Shown here one piece after another: positions 1-10,676 of a DNA stretch of 64,000 bases. Origin of the DNA: Rhizophagus irregularis (lineage: Eukaryota > Glomeromycota > Glomeromycetes > Glomerales > Glomeraceae); contig NC_089433.1 of the NCBI RefSeq assembly GCF_026210795.1, positions 62,001 through 126,000 of the forward strand, in the 5' to 3' direction. The notes beneath the pieces are model-generated. The model searched no databases and was not told the DNA's origin. It worked only from the letters and a program-made list of their open reading frames with translations. The position numbers and the translations under genes were made by a program. Position 1 is the stretch's first letter. Each line of letters opens with the position of its first letter.

Positions 1-830
1 GTTTGACGTTTTTTCATTAAAAGAAACAAAAAAAAGTTTCTTTAATTAAAAAACGTCGGGTTTGACGTTTTTTCATTAAAAGAAACAAAAAAAAAATGTT
101 TCTTTATTAAAAAACGTCAGGTTTAACGTTTTTTCATTAAAAGAAACAAAAAAAATGTTTCTTAAATTAAAAACGTCGGGTTTGACATTTTTTTATTAAA
201 AGAAATAAAAAAAATGTTTCTTTAATTAAAAAACGTCGGGTTTGACGTTTTTTTCATTAAAAGAAACAAAAAAAATGTTTCTTTAATTAAAAAACGTCGG
301 GTTTGACGTTTTTTTCATTAAAAGAAATAAAAAAAAATGTTTCTTTAATTAAAAAACGTCGGGTTTGACGTTTTTTCATTAAAAGAAATAAAAAAAATGT
401 TTCTTTAATTAAAAAACGTCGGGTTTGACGTTTTTTCATTAAAAGAAACAAAAAAAATGTTTCTTTAATTAAAAAACGTCGGGTTTGACATTTTTTTCAT
501 TAAAAGAAACAAAAAAAAATGTTTCTTTAATTAAAAAACGTCGGGTTTGACGTTTTTTTCATTAAAAGAAATAAAAAAAATGTTTCTTTAATTAAAAAAC
601 GTCAGGTTTGACGTTTTTTCATTAAAAGAAACAAAAGAAACAAAAGAAAACGTTTCTTTAATTAAAAAATGTCGAACCTGACGTTTTTTATTAAAAGAAA
701 CAAAAGAAAATGTTTCTTTAATTAAAAAACCTCGAACCTGACGTTTTTTATTAAAAGAAACAAAAAAAAATTGTTTCTTTAATTTAAAAATGTCAGGTCC
801 GACGTTTTTCATTAGAAGAAACAAAGTTTT
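1..830. repeat. ~60-bp hairpin satellite, about 13 units
   Basis: Tandem units of about 60 bp. Each unit is nearly self-complementary: an arm starting GACGTTTTTTCATTAA, an A-run spacer, then TTAATTAAAAAACGTC. Units differ mainly in A-run length and single substitutions; the last three (about 620-830) are more diverged. An open frame through the end of the array is a by-product of the repeat. The array forms the core of the truncated foldback element. Confidence 0.9.
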
Positions 831-869
831 GGCGTAATAAAAAGTGCCGAAACGTTTTTTTGATCTAAA

Positions 870-1003
870 ATATATCGGGTCAATGGGTCGGGTCGGATAT
901 CCGAACTGACCCGTGATATTCGGGTCGGGTCATCAAATTCATGACTTGCCTTGGGTCGAGTCAAGTCAATTACCCGACCTGACCCGACACATTCGGAGCT
1001 CTA
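870..1003. repeat. CGGGTC/GACCCG word array (right arm of foldback)
   Basis: Degenerate copies of GGGTCGGGTC and its complement, with a palindromic GGATATCC core near 895. It is markedly richer in G+C than its surroundings. By position it is the subterminal arm of the hAT foldback ending at 1003. Confidence 0.75.
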
Positions 1004-1211
1004 GACTAGCAACCTAGAATTTAGTTAAAAAAATTAGTCTTCCAAGACTCGTTTCACAAACACATTAAATTTTATATCGCGGGATCAGATTAGGTTTCCA
1101 TTTCACGGAGTCTCAAGTACCGGCAAAAGTTTGATATATAGCATATGGTATAAAACTAGTTACTACTGTGCGGGAAGTAATTATATTACAACGGACATCA
1201 GCCCTTCGCTA

Positions 1212-3962
1212 GCAATTATACCATACTTTTTTTTTTTTTTTTTTTTTTAAAACTGTAATGCATCTTTATTAGGATTTAGAGTCAGTCAAATAAACTATCC
1301 TAAGTTACAAGACACTTAGAGCTGGTCATGCTAAACATGTAACAACCCTATAACAGAGTAATCGAACCAAACAAAAAGAAACATTACAGAAAAATAATAA
1401 AATAAATATACTACCTGAAAATAAAATATCTAAAACTAGCAAACTATACTATTTTTGAAACCTAACTATTTGAATTCTAAATTTTAAAATGTAGGATTAA
1501 AGATGAAATGTGTAATAATGTTCGAGTCTGCCATGTGCAGCTTCAAAAGATGAGTCCCAACGGTCCCACACCCAAACAGTATATTCCACCAAATCCCCTT
1601 TATACCTACGAAGAATAAAAGTTAGTATTCTAAACTAAATTGAACGAGTCAAAATAAAATACTTTTTTTTTTTTTTTTTTTTTATAATTTTGTTATCGGA
1701 ATCTTTTTTACGTGAATCACGTGACTTCGATTAAAAAAAAAAATAATTCATTTTTCCTCGTAAGTCTCTTCCTTCTCTCTTCACTTCTTGTTGTTCTTCT
1801 TCTTCTTCTTTTTCTTTCCACTATTCTTTTTTGATGGTGATGCCGTAGGTTCTGCTTCTTCTTCTTTTTCTTCATCAAACATCGTAAACTGGATTTTTTG
1901 TCCTTCCTCAAGTTGATAATTTGTTGTCCAGCACTCCTCAAGAATACTGTTCTCTTCATCAAACTGGTCAAGATCTGAAGGTTCCTCCTCTTTCTTCGGA
2001 GATTCTAACATCGGTCTTTTTTCACCGATCTTCTTTTCGTCTTGGTAGCGATTTTCATTCTCCAATCTTTTTTTAAAATCATCGTTTAGGGTCGTATATT
2101 CCTGGAATATTCTCGTTTGTTCCGCTAAACTTATGATTTTGTTGCCTACTAGGAAGAAATTGTTTTTGTCCATGGCCCATTTCCTCGCTTCCTCCTGACT
2201 TGTAATCCCATGTTCTCTGCGTATCGCGTGGATGGCCTCATCGTTAATTTTCTCCCATTCCATTTTGTTAGACGTTTGATCGAAGATGTTCCTCACTTCC
2301 TTCAGTTTATCCATCAAAACCTCGTGTGTTGATTCTTGATACTGAACGTATTTAATTTTATTTCCCGTTCTGTAATCTTTGATAATATCAACCACTTCTT
2401 CTGGTGCTACATTATCTTTCCTTAAGGAAGATGATTCCCCTTTATTCCCTGTAGTGTCGTTATGATCTGAAGTATTCTCTTCTCCTACTCTCCAGTTTTT
2501 GATCATCTCGACAACTTCATTTTCGTCTGGCGTCTTACTTGTCCTTAGTGTTTGTTCCGTTTTTGATGGATATAGTAAGCTTTCTTTTCGTGAAGCGAAG
2601 TTTCCTAATTCTCTGTAGATTCTCTCCGGTGGTGTGATAGGTATCTTCGGTTCACTAGCCAATCGTAAAGGTGATCTCGTCCTGTTTTCCGTAGCTATAG
2701 CCTTGTCTTGAACGAACTTCTCTTTTTGTTTCATCGCTCTTTTTTTATCATCACCATCTTTGTATATCGTCTTCTTGTTTCTCACTAGCCAAACTCTATT
2801 GATATCTCCTTGTGTGCATGAATCCTCCACTGCTTCTTCCATTTCTTTGAGGTTCTTGAAATACCCAATCACTTTCCAATTTTTTGTGATTTTGATAATT
2901 TTAATGAACGCCGTTTTGGAAGTTTGTTGCAGTTGTTTCGTGAAGTCGTATATGTTGTCCTTCTTTATAAATTCCATTTCCTCGTTAGTTAGGTCTTTCA
3001 CAGTCTGCCATTGATCCCGCTCTTGTCGTCCTTTCAAACCTAATTTTGCGTCATACCATCTGATGAAGTTTTTGCTAATACAAATACCGAAATGTCCATC
3101 CGAGAACGTTTTTTCAAAATTTTCGTTCAAAGATATTTTTGCCTTAACGGTTTTGTATTTGTATTGTCCTCGAATTTGCAGTCTATAAACCGTTCCTATT
3201 TTCATCAGATTTGTTCTAACATCGTCCTCACTCCAATATTTTGGTATATCGTAGAAAAATATGTCACGTGCCTCCTTGGCCTGCTGATCATTACTGGTAT
3301 TTTCGGGTAAAACTGGTATCTCTAAAATTTCTTCCCGTTTTCTCCTGTTTGTTAACGATCTGCCTTTTTTAGATTTATTCGGCTGATCGATTTCTTTGTT
3401 GACGCCTGTTTTAACCTTTTTTAGTTCTGATCTCGTTTTCTCTACTTCTTGCGAAATTTTCCTTATTTGTTCATTTTTCTGCGATATTATTCGTTCCTGT
3501 GTTTTCTCCATCTTGCCTTTCTTATCCATCATGTGATCTTTTCTCCGCAGCTCTTCTCGCAACTTTGAATTTTCCCATGAGAGTCTTTTTATTTCGTCTA
3601 TATAGACGTCGAAAGACGTTGCTGAACACTTTAAAATGATATCTTTTATTGTTTCTTTTCTGCGTACAGCATCGTTCCGTATTGACTCCAGGAAGTTTTG
3701 TTCAGTTTTGCTGAGACCGCCGTCTCTTGGTACTCTTTCTGGGAGTTTTGCTGTGGTCCTTGAGTTCGCACTGAAAATATTTTTTGTTTCTTTTAGAAAC
3801 CTATATCTATATTCTGTAAATTTGTATGCTGACTCCATTTTTGAGGTTATTTATTTGTATTTTATTAATAAAAAAACTCGTAAAAGACGTTTTTCCTTCC
3901 GCTAAAAATTTGGGTAGAATGATCGTCAGAAAGAGTCCCCCTCCTTGCAATTATACCATACT
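1212..3962 (-). mobile_element. LINE-type retroposed unit with 16-bp target duplication, gag/ORF1-like gene only
   Basis: The 16-mer GCAATTATACCATACT occurs at 1212-1227 and again at 3947-3962. Directly inside the left copy is a run of 22 T (1227-1248), which is a poly(A) tail when read on the minus strand, the coding strand of the single gene inside. Target duplication plus 3' poly(A) is the signature of target-primed reverse transcription. The unit is about 2.7 kb and has no reverse transcriptase frame, so it was presumably mobilised in trans. A second long T-run (1663-1683) lies in the 3' untranslated part and may be an older tail or a nested event. Confidence 0.8.
1781..3838 (-). CDS. 685-aa ORF1/gag-like protein with coiled coil and RRM-like segment
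   Basis: Single uninterrupted frame starting MESAYKFTEYRYRF and ending in a lysine-rich tail. Residues about 80-145 are heptad-rich and charged, a probable coiled coil. Residues about 191-250 (IFFYDIPKYWSEDDVRTNL onward) look like an RRM-type beta-alpha-beta unit, the fold used by many LINE ORF1 nucleic-acid-binding proteins. The C-terminal third is acidic and charged before the poly-Lys end. No zinc knuckle, RT or protease motif is visible. It is the only gene of the retroposed unit, on the strand whose poly(A) tail marks the 3' end. Role inferred: RNA binding in a retrotransposon particle. A domesticated or retroposed host gene is the alternative. Confidence 0.65.
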   Translation of the reverse strand: MESAYKFTEYRYRFLKETKNIFSANSRTTAKLPERVPRDGGLSKTEQNFLESIRNDAVRRKETIKDIILKCSATSFDVYIDEIKRLSWENSKLREELRRKDHMMDKKGKMEKTQERIISQKNEQIRKISQEVEKTRSELKKVKTGVNKEIDQPNKSKKGRSLTNRRKREEILEIPVLPENTSNDQQAKEARDIFFYDIPKYWSEDDVRTNLMKIGTVYRLQIRGQYKYKTVKAKISLNENFEKTFSDGHFGICISKNFIRWYDAKLGLKGRQERDQWQTVKDLTNEEMEFIKKDNIYDFTKQLQQTSKTAFIKIIKITKNWKVIGYFKNLKEMEEAVEDSCTQGDINRVWLVRNKKTIYKDGDDKKRAMKQKEKFVQDKAIATENRTRSPLRLASEPKIPITPPERIYRELGNFASRKESLLYPSKTEQTLRTSKTPDENEVVEMIKNWRVGEENTSDHNDTTGNKGESSSLRKDNVAPEEVVDIIKDYRTGNKIKYVQYQESTHEVLMDKLKEVRNIFDQTSNKMEWEKINDEAIHAIRREHGITSQEEARKWAMDKNNFFLVGNKIISLAEQTRIFQEYTTLNDDFKKRLENENRYQDEKKIGEKRPMLESPKKEEEPSDLDQFDEENSILEECWTTNYQLEEGQKIQFTMFDEEKEEEAEPTASPSKKNSGKKKKKKKNNKK

Positions 3963-4062
3963 AGAAAACCTAAAAAAAAGTATGTCATCATATCCATATA
4001 TTCATCATGAAAATAGTTTATCATCTTACCCGTTTAGCTAATTTTTTCCCAGTACCAAAACT

Positions 4063-4251
4063 TCAAAGCTTTTTTTTTCGTTCAACATCCTCCGAGGGAA
4101 CTCGTTCTAAAACTTTTTGCAAAATATTTTCAAAGTTCTCCACCTCCTTTTCGAGATTGCCTGTCCATTCACCTTCCTCTACTCGTACAAATAATGCCGT
4201 AGAAATTCTGACGATATCAAGGGGTTCTCTGGTTAAAAGGAACTCTTCCAT
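4063..4251 (-). CDS. Small hypothetical protein, 62 aa
   Basis: Starts MEEFLLTREPLDIVRISTAL and ends in a KKKL tail. The sequence is amphipathic and glutamate-rich with no recognised motif. It lies just upstream of the retroposed unit, outside its right target duplication. The T-rich leader TTATTTTATCTAAAC precedes the ATG. I do not recognise the family; it could be a first exon or a fragment. Confidence 0.35.
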   Translation of the reverse strand: MEEFLLTREPLDIVRISTALFVRVEEGEWTGNLEKEVENFENILQKVLERVPSEDVERKKKL

Positions 4252-5007
4252 GTTTAGATAAAATAAGAAGATAATTGTTAGTGAAAAGCTTGCTAGTCAA
4301 AGTAAAAAAAAATAATGTACGGTAAATTCCAATACCTTTTCGCCATACCCTTTTAAATGTCTTGCATTTCCCATTCACATCCTCTCTAATTCACATTCAT
4401 GTTGGGGGAGAGATAGGAGATATGCAAGGTACTTTACGCCAAAATTTTATGTTTAAGAGTAAGACATGCGGAATGTGCATTGTAGATCTCAACATTGCAA
4501 AGGCGTTGGAGAATATGCATATACGAACTTTTTTTTCGCCGTACCGCTTAATACTAAGACCTGGCAACGTTATATAATGTATTTCTAGTAAACACCATAT
4601 AGTAGAAATAGCCTGTAGCTCTGGAGAAATAAACTCACAAATTCCACTAAACGTTGCTAGGGAAAAAATTCGAAATATTTTTGGGGAACGCTTTACGCTT
4701 ATATGTGAAATTATTTCATCACACAAGCATAAAGTATCACTTATTACCATCATATCCACTCATCAGGATCAGAAACACGTTTATTTTCTGTCGCACAGTC
4801 CACATGTATTATCTGTAAGGTACTCGCATGGATGGTCTAACCCAGATTAGGTGGATCACAATTTTTTATTTCACATAAATTATACATTTCACTAGCGATC
4901 ACCCATACATTGTAGTGGAGTAAGCGAATGAAAGTAAGAAAAATGATTTATTGTATTATTAAGTAAAATGTCTTTGGCTAATAATTATACATAAATATAA
5001 TACTATA
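4252..5007. other. Intergenic, no supported gene
   Basis: About 750 bp of ordinary A+T-rich sequence. Open frames exist on both strands around 4362-4759, but neither shows recognisable composition, motifs or splice context. Nothing else seen. Confidence 0.5.
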
Positions 5008-6172
5008 TTATTTTGATAAAGAATCTATGGCCCGAAAAACTTGGCACACATATTCACAATTATTATTCAAATCTGAGAAATCTATAATGTTAAACTTTAT
5101 CTCGATAGTAAAACCATATTCAGATTTAAAATAGTCAATTTTTAGCGAATCATATAGATATGGTTTGCCTGTTATTTTACATCTATAACGCGCATATTCT
5201 GAACTTTTAATAAAGTTTACGTTGCTATTGTTATAATATTCATTAATACGGTAATATTCAGGATTTAATAGCCACTTTAACATATAATACCAATCACCAT
5301 ATGTAACGATTCTATAGCCTTGCTGATGTAATACTATAAAGCAACTATATATGCTATATTACCTAATTGATTATGTAACTGATCACTCTTCTTTTCTGCC
5401 CACTCACGTGGAATATGACCATCATATAAATTATTCAGAAAAGATTCAGATAAATCTTTAGCTAGAATTTTTCGATCAATATACCATACATATGGATCAT
5501 AAATATCTCTTTTATCACGAGGAGATAGAAACTTCTTCTCATAAGAAGTACCATCATTCCTCACCATATTCCAAACTCGTTTTGCCCATGTTTCAGGTCT
5601 CAACTTGAAAGTTCTCTGAGCCCGTTGGATAATTTTGCACTATTAATTAAATGATATGCAACACTTTTCATAATTTCTTTTGAAGCACGAGAATAATAAA
5701 ATTCAGAGCTTTTTCTGTATCTAAAATAAATATTACCATAAATTTCACCAATCTCATCATCACTAAGCGCTTTTTTACTTTTTCGTTTCCATAATACAGA
5801 TCTATAATATGCAACACGCCTTTCCTCTATTTTAGCAATGCATTCATTCAGATGCTTATCTGCGCATTTCTCAGTATTTTCACAGATAAATACTAAGGAA
5901 TCACATGCAGTGCAATAAATATGAAATGTACGTCTTTCAGGTCCGAATTTCCCATATTTATATTCTCTTTCAGTCATGTGAATAAATTCATTCTTTGAGA
6001 AGAATGTTGGGTTATATTCGATAAGTTTCCTGAATGGAACACGAATTTGGAAATACCACATTTTTGGCGTTTCATTACTATATCTGTAATGCAGATTAGT
6101 TAATGCTTTCACCACTATAGGGTTTAAACCATATTTGTCACTTTTAACCATTTTACTAGCGAATTCTAGCAA
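5008..6172 (-). pseudogene. Unknown charged protein gene in three frames
   Basis: Three consecutive minus-strand segments look like one gene. 6172-5600 (190 aa, starts MLEFASKMVKSDKYG) contains CTAC (CxxC) and CENTEKC spacing near the middle, possibly a zinc-binding site. It meets 5603-5334 (frame starting in RPETWAKRVWN) at a one-base shift near 5600 with no splice signals. A third segment, 5283-5008 (91 aa), follows after a stop near 5334. Aromatic and Lys/Arg-rich composition is uniform across all three. I do not recognise the family. Most likely a decayed gene; assembly indels or very short introns are the alternatives. Confidence 0.45.
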
Positions 6173-7462
6173 TTATTTAGCAACTTATACTAGATAATAT
6201 CGCCATTCAAATTTATACAGATTTGTAGCCGATTTGAGAGACTACATGCTAGTAAATCCAAAATTCATTTTTTTATTCGATTACAAGTATATCGGGATTT
6301 ATAGGGTCATCTCTCTTATTAAGGCTAAGCTAATTTTATATTTACATGCATATGCACGGTGCTTGGCTAAATCGGTTTGTGGCATGACGTATATCATATT
6401 ACATATATCACCCTAGCTCCCTGCCAGTTCCTCAATAGTTCCTCGATAGTTCTAGAAGTGTTCCAGGAGTGTTCCAGGAGTTGGCGAGTTTCTATAAATC
6501 ACGAGATGATTGACCAATCAGATTTTCCGTAGCAACTAAATACAGATAATTAATATCTCCTATTTTTTCTGATGGTAGAGTCTAGACATGCAGTCTGGGC
6601 TCGTCAAAATTGCGCAGAAACATCCGGTTAAATTTATCTCCTGAAATCATGATAGTAGAGTCTGGACTGCTTGTTCAGGGTTGCGCATAAGCAGGATTAG
6701 CATCCGGTTAAATTTATTTTCCGAAATAGCCTATAGTATGGTAGTGATTGGCACGGTGCCCGGGCTCAACGAATTATTTTATACACATATGCTATCTTCG
6801 CAGATTGATAGATCAAGAGAGGAGAAAAACGTGATCGACTGACCAGCGATCAAGAAAACTACATACGGTTAATTTTTAGCAGTTTAAAAAAAATCGGTTA
6901 AATTTATCTCCTAAAATCATGATGGCAAAGTCTGGACTACTTGTCCGAGCTCGTCAAAATTGCGCAGAAAAAATGTGATCAAGTGACAGGCAAACATATG
7001 GCTAATTTTTGATAGCCATATTCTCCTAAAAATGATGGCCGAGGCTATCTGAGCTCATCAAACCTTTCATGTTAAAATTTCAGCAATTACATAATTGGTT
7101 TCATCAATAGTTATATTTAAGATGTATGTGTCACTTGTGATATTCAAAATATTATAGATCATGTGAACGGAAAATTCGGGAAAACTGTTACGATCCGAAT
7201 CATGTGACTTGGAAACTCTCATTTATATTACATGCGCATGAGCATAGCTTCTGCGGGAGATAATCTAACCGTCTTAGCGATAATATTAAGGCAAGGGAAT
7301 AATAAGAAATTTTTATTTTGAGGGAGTAATATATGCAGATAATGATTTATTTTTACACGTTTGTCAATATGATATGCTTGTACTGTATATGAATTCGCAA
7401 CTAAGCTCTTAGATATGCTACTTTTTACTTATCACACATCACACCAGAATTCATGTTTTTTT
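6173..7462. other. Intergenic region with degenerate ~100-bp repeats
   Basis: No gene supported. 6420-6510 contains short iterations of AGTTCCTC/GTTCCAGGAGT. From about 6552 to 7070 there is a four-fold degenerate repeat (separate entry). The rest is A+T-rich with nothing recognisable. Confidence 0.5.
6552..7070. repeat. Degenerate ~100-bp repeat, 4 copies
   Basis: Shared segments CTCCTGAAATCATGATRGTAG, GTCTGGACTGCTTGT, TCAAAATTGCGCAGAAA and ATCCGGTTAAATTTAT recur at about 6552-6640, 6640-6715, 6895-6985 and 7021-7070. The second and third copies are closest. Spacing is irregular, so this is an old tandem array partly disrupted by insertions. Confidence 0.6.
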
Positions 7463-9683
7463 TTATTTTTTCTTTTTCTTATTTCTTTTTTTACTTTCTT
7501 TTTTACTTCCTTCTCCTCTTTCTATATAACTAGAGGACCTTTTTGCAGGAACAGTTGATGGGTCTGCATCGTCAGTTAATGGTTTATCTGCAGTTGACAG
7601 AGTTGAGATTCTAGCTAATGGTGTGATTAATGGTTCATCGGCAGTTGACAAAGTTGAAATTCTTTCTTCAATTGTTGCAGTAGATGACATTCTAGCTAGT
7701 GAATCTTCAGAACCCAAATCAATTCTCAGAACGTATTGCTTGATCTGTTCAATAATCCAAGGATTTACATTTGTAGCAATAACATCTTTAATTGTAGCAT
7801 AATTCTGCTTTTTATAATTATCAAACAACTGTGCTGGCACAACGAAATAAAAATCAATATCACCTGTTTTCATTAATTTACTCTGAAGTTTATTCAAACC
7901 AATCATCTTAATATTATGATTCAAGGATGTAGTCATTTGGAAGAGGGTGTCAGGTGCATAAATTGCATCAATTGATGGGAAAGTTTTATCAATTGGTTGA
8001 TAGTACATTTCATTTTTAGTTTCATTAATATTAGAAAACCTATGTTCATCCTGTTGAGAAAGCTTGAACGTGTATTTTTTTTTAGTATCTAAAAAATGAA
8101 TTTGAAATTCCCACCCACTCCGTAACATCTGGTGAGCGATTGACTCAAAATAACTGCCTAGGACTGAATTACTTTTGCCTCCGTTCAAGACTTCATCTAG
8201 ATTCATAAACAATTTATTTGTTATCATCCTTTTGACATTACTAGTTACCTGTTTAACCACATAGTCAGATGCAAATTTAATAATTTTTTGCGTATAGGGT
8301 TCTGCATCATCTCTCCCTGGTAAGTTTGTCCAAATATGGACGAGTTTATGACTTACATCGTCTTTGCTTTCGCTTCTACCAATATATCTAAATATATTTT
8401 CATCACATAATCCAATTGCATCTTTGAGCTGACTTTGAATTTCCGTGTTCAGAGCACCTGCCAAAACATACCTAAGGATCCCTCCCTATTTTTTAAACAA
8501 CCCATAAACCTTATTAACACTAAGATCTTTGAAAAGTTTATTACTGCATATGTTGATTTCGTCTCAGGACCATATTGGCATGTATCGTACACTTGGAATC
8601 TTTTTATCGAATTCCTTATGATGAGCATTCAATGGAGAGCAGATAAGAATTGTTTTTGCCTCAACTATATCTGGTTCTTTACCATCCACGACATACCAAA
8701 CACTAGAATCATCAAGGTATCTATTAATTTCATCGAAGTGAAATGTCTTGTGAAGACAAAAGGCCCAGCCTTCGTGATCAAATAAAATAACTCGACTTGG
8801 TTCATTCATGATACAGATTTCATATATAACTGTATAATTAAACACTGCGAGATGATAAAGTATGTAGTATCTGAAGAAAGTTTTCCCAATTTCTGGGTTT
8901 TCAGAGATACGCAGTTTTCTTACATTATCATCAAAAACAACTAAGATTAGGTCATCATAATATTTACGAATGAGTAGTTTTGAAGGTTTGCTATTTTTTC
9001 CAAAAAAATGAGCTTCCCCAGATAGCTCAAGGAAATCATTATCATCCAATTCTGCTGTATTTTTCAAAGCTTTCCAAAAGTTCGTCAACTTTTCATCCAC
9101 AGTCTTTCTGTGTATGCCATGAAACACTATATAATAGAGATTAGCAAAAAAAAACAGTGTAAGCTGAATGGTTATAAAATAGTAACCAAAATTATTACGA
9201 CTCACTTACCACTAACAACCAGTTGCTCTGCGATAACGCGAATGTGTTTTTTGGGCGGGTTTGACGATAAGAATCAGGAAAGAAAAGCACAAGAATAAGT
9301 AAGTATTCGGTATTATTGGCGAATATGACGCGCAAGAGAAGAAGGAAAAAAATGGTATGACTCACCAGTAACGGGATAACTCGAATATTATTTCCTACAA
9401 CGTTTTGAAATGTATTTCCAACTGTATCGGCTGGATCTTCTAATTTTTTGTTTAAGTAGGGTTCAATAGCAGTTTCTTTATTCCTAAGTATATTCGAAGC
9501 AACATTAGTTCTCCATAGAATTAGTTCGTCTGCATCAACATTAGCAAAATAATTTGGTTTCACATTCTTGATAACATTTCTAAGGTCGATAAGATCGTTG
9601 TCCGCTCTGATAGTAATTTTGAAAATAAAATGATTTTCACGAATGATACACCAAAGCGCTCCAGTTGGTGCAATATTAGACAT
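7463..9683 (-). pseudogene. Crinkler (CRN)-type effector gene, inactivated by two nonsense codons
   Basis: An N-terminal piece (9683 to about 9366, starts MSNIAPTGALWCIIRENHF) has the ubiquitin-like CRN header pattern. It is followed by a GTGAGT intron and, from about 9140, a middle region with WYVVDGKEPDIVEAKT and RYMPIW motifs typical of the CRN ATPase-like segment. The P-loop position reads SENPEIGKT, lacking the usual first glycines. The C-terminal part (to 7463) has YFESIAHQML and FPSIDAIYAPDTLFQMT, the decayed REase-like core of CRN proteins, then a Lys-rich tail. Two in-frame stops, TGA at 8564-8566 and TAG at 8486-8488, split middle from C-terminus while the reading frame is otherwise kept. 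The exact splice joining exons 1 and 2 is unresolved. CRN proteins are host-directed, usually nuclear effectors; this copy is not expected to make a full-length product. Confidence 0.75.
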
Positions 9684-10377
9684 ATTGTATCACGAATAAT
9701 GGATAAATGGGGAAGAAATTTCTTTTTCATAAATCTGGAGAGTTTGATATAAATAAGGGGTAAAGTCGCACAGATTGATTAATATTTCAAAGTCACATGA
9801 TTCTGATCATTACGTTTTTTTTGCAAAACTTTATTGATTATTTTATAGATATATAACTTATCAGAAAAATGATAGAGAAGCAAATGAAATGTATGATGCT
9901 ATCAAAGAGGGAGAAAGTACGTGGATCCTAGGCCATTTAATGCAAGTCCCAGCATCAAGTTATTTCTTTGCTCTCTCACGTTTACTAAAAATATCTATAG
10001 CTAATTTGTTTCTATTGCTAATATTTCTAATTACAAGATTCTCATCCCTATACTTTTTTTCTACACTAGATTTTCGAAATAAATTATCCCGCCCATGTCT
10101 ACAGGATTTTCGTCTATTTATACCTCTCCCAAAAACAGATTATATAAAATAATATTTCCCGTAATGAAACTTCTCAGAGATTAAGTAATTTCGAATCTAT
10201 GGATAAATTTGGGAGATTAGCAACTGAGGTAAAAAAAATGTTTCTGATTCATACTTACCATTATTATTAATTTTCGCAACATTACATTCTGCCTGAAATT
10301 TATTACTTAATTAATTACAATAAAGGTAATTCGATTTTTTTATTGCCAGTACGATACTGCGCCAAAGTTTATTGAGG
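9684..10377. other. Intergenic, no supported gene
   Basis: Upstream flank of the Crinkler pseudogene and left flank of the hAT transposon. An 87-codon plus-strand frame (9889-10152) shows no supporting signals. A TTTATATC-like element about 70 bp upstream of the Crinkler start could be its TATA box. Otherwise nothing seen. Confidence 0.45.
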
Positions 10378-10385
10378 AGCGTGAT

Positions 10386-10550
10386 TAAGGTTGCTTGCCG
10401 AAACTAGAGGGTTTCGGCAGAATGGCGTACGTGAAACTGCCAAAACAAATCATCAAGAAATGCCAAAACTGCGAAACCTATCAAAATCGCGAAACTGCCG
10501 TAACTTGCCGAAACTGTTTTGGCATTTCAGCAATACTTTCTATATGATTT
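10386..10550. repeat. Left subterminal GAAAC-word array of hAT transposon
   Basis: At least eight degenerate copies of RCYRAAAC-type words (GCCGAAACT, TGCCAAAAC, GCGAAACC) in mixed orientation. The mirrored array lies at 14965-15128. The same words fill the three ~240-bp MITEs at 44.1, 55.0 and 63.3 kb. Likely binding sites for the element's own transposase, by analogy with AAACGG repeats of maize Ac. Confidence 0.75.
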
Positions 10551-10676
10551 AATTAGAGTTTCGGTATTTAAACAATTTATAAGAATAAAGACAATATGAT
10601 TTTTTGTATGTAAATATTTATTTTATAATATTTAATATTAAACTAATAAAATACACGATTAAAAATATAATAAAAA

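Larger units (their letters stand above)
1..1003. mobile_element. Ac-like hAT foldback element, right-hand part (truncated by window start)
   Basis: The right end reads, on the minus strand, TAGAGCTCCGAATGTG, matching the termini of three other elements in this window (TAGGGCTCTGATCGG, TAGTGCTCCTAAC, TAGTGTTTCGATCC). Just inside it lies a GC-richer arm (870-1003) of CGGGTC/GACCCG words in both orientations, and further inside a hairpin satellite. The left end lies outside the window, so no target duplication can be checked; the right flank predicts GACTAGCA. It carries no transposase and is inferred to be non-autonomous. Confidence 0.6.

Noticed and set aside
588..824. 78-codon frame across the satellite
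   Set aside because: Its protein is just the repeat unit translated; no start context or homology.
1..830. Regular ~60-bp repeats resembling a CRISPR array
   Set aside because: No unique spacers, the whole unit repeats, and the genome is eukaryotic with introns. It is a hairpin satellite.
4397..4759. 120-codon minus frame overlapping a 71-codon plus frame
   Set aside because: Neither strand shows recognisable motifs or biased codon use; could not choose either.
9889..10152. 87-codon plus-strand frame
   Set aside because: Composition shifts to T-rich hydrophobic residues, with no splice or promoter support; probably chance.
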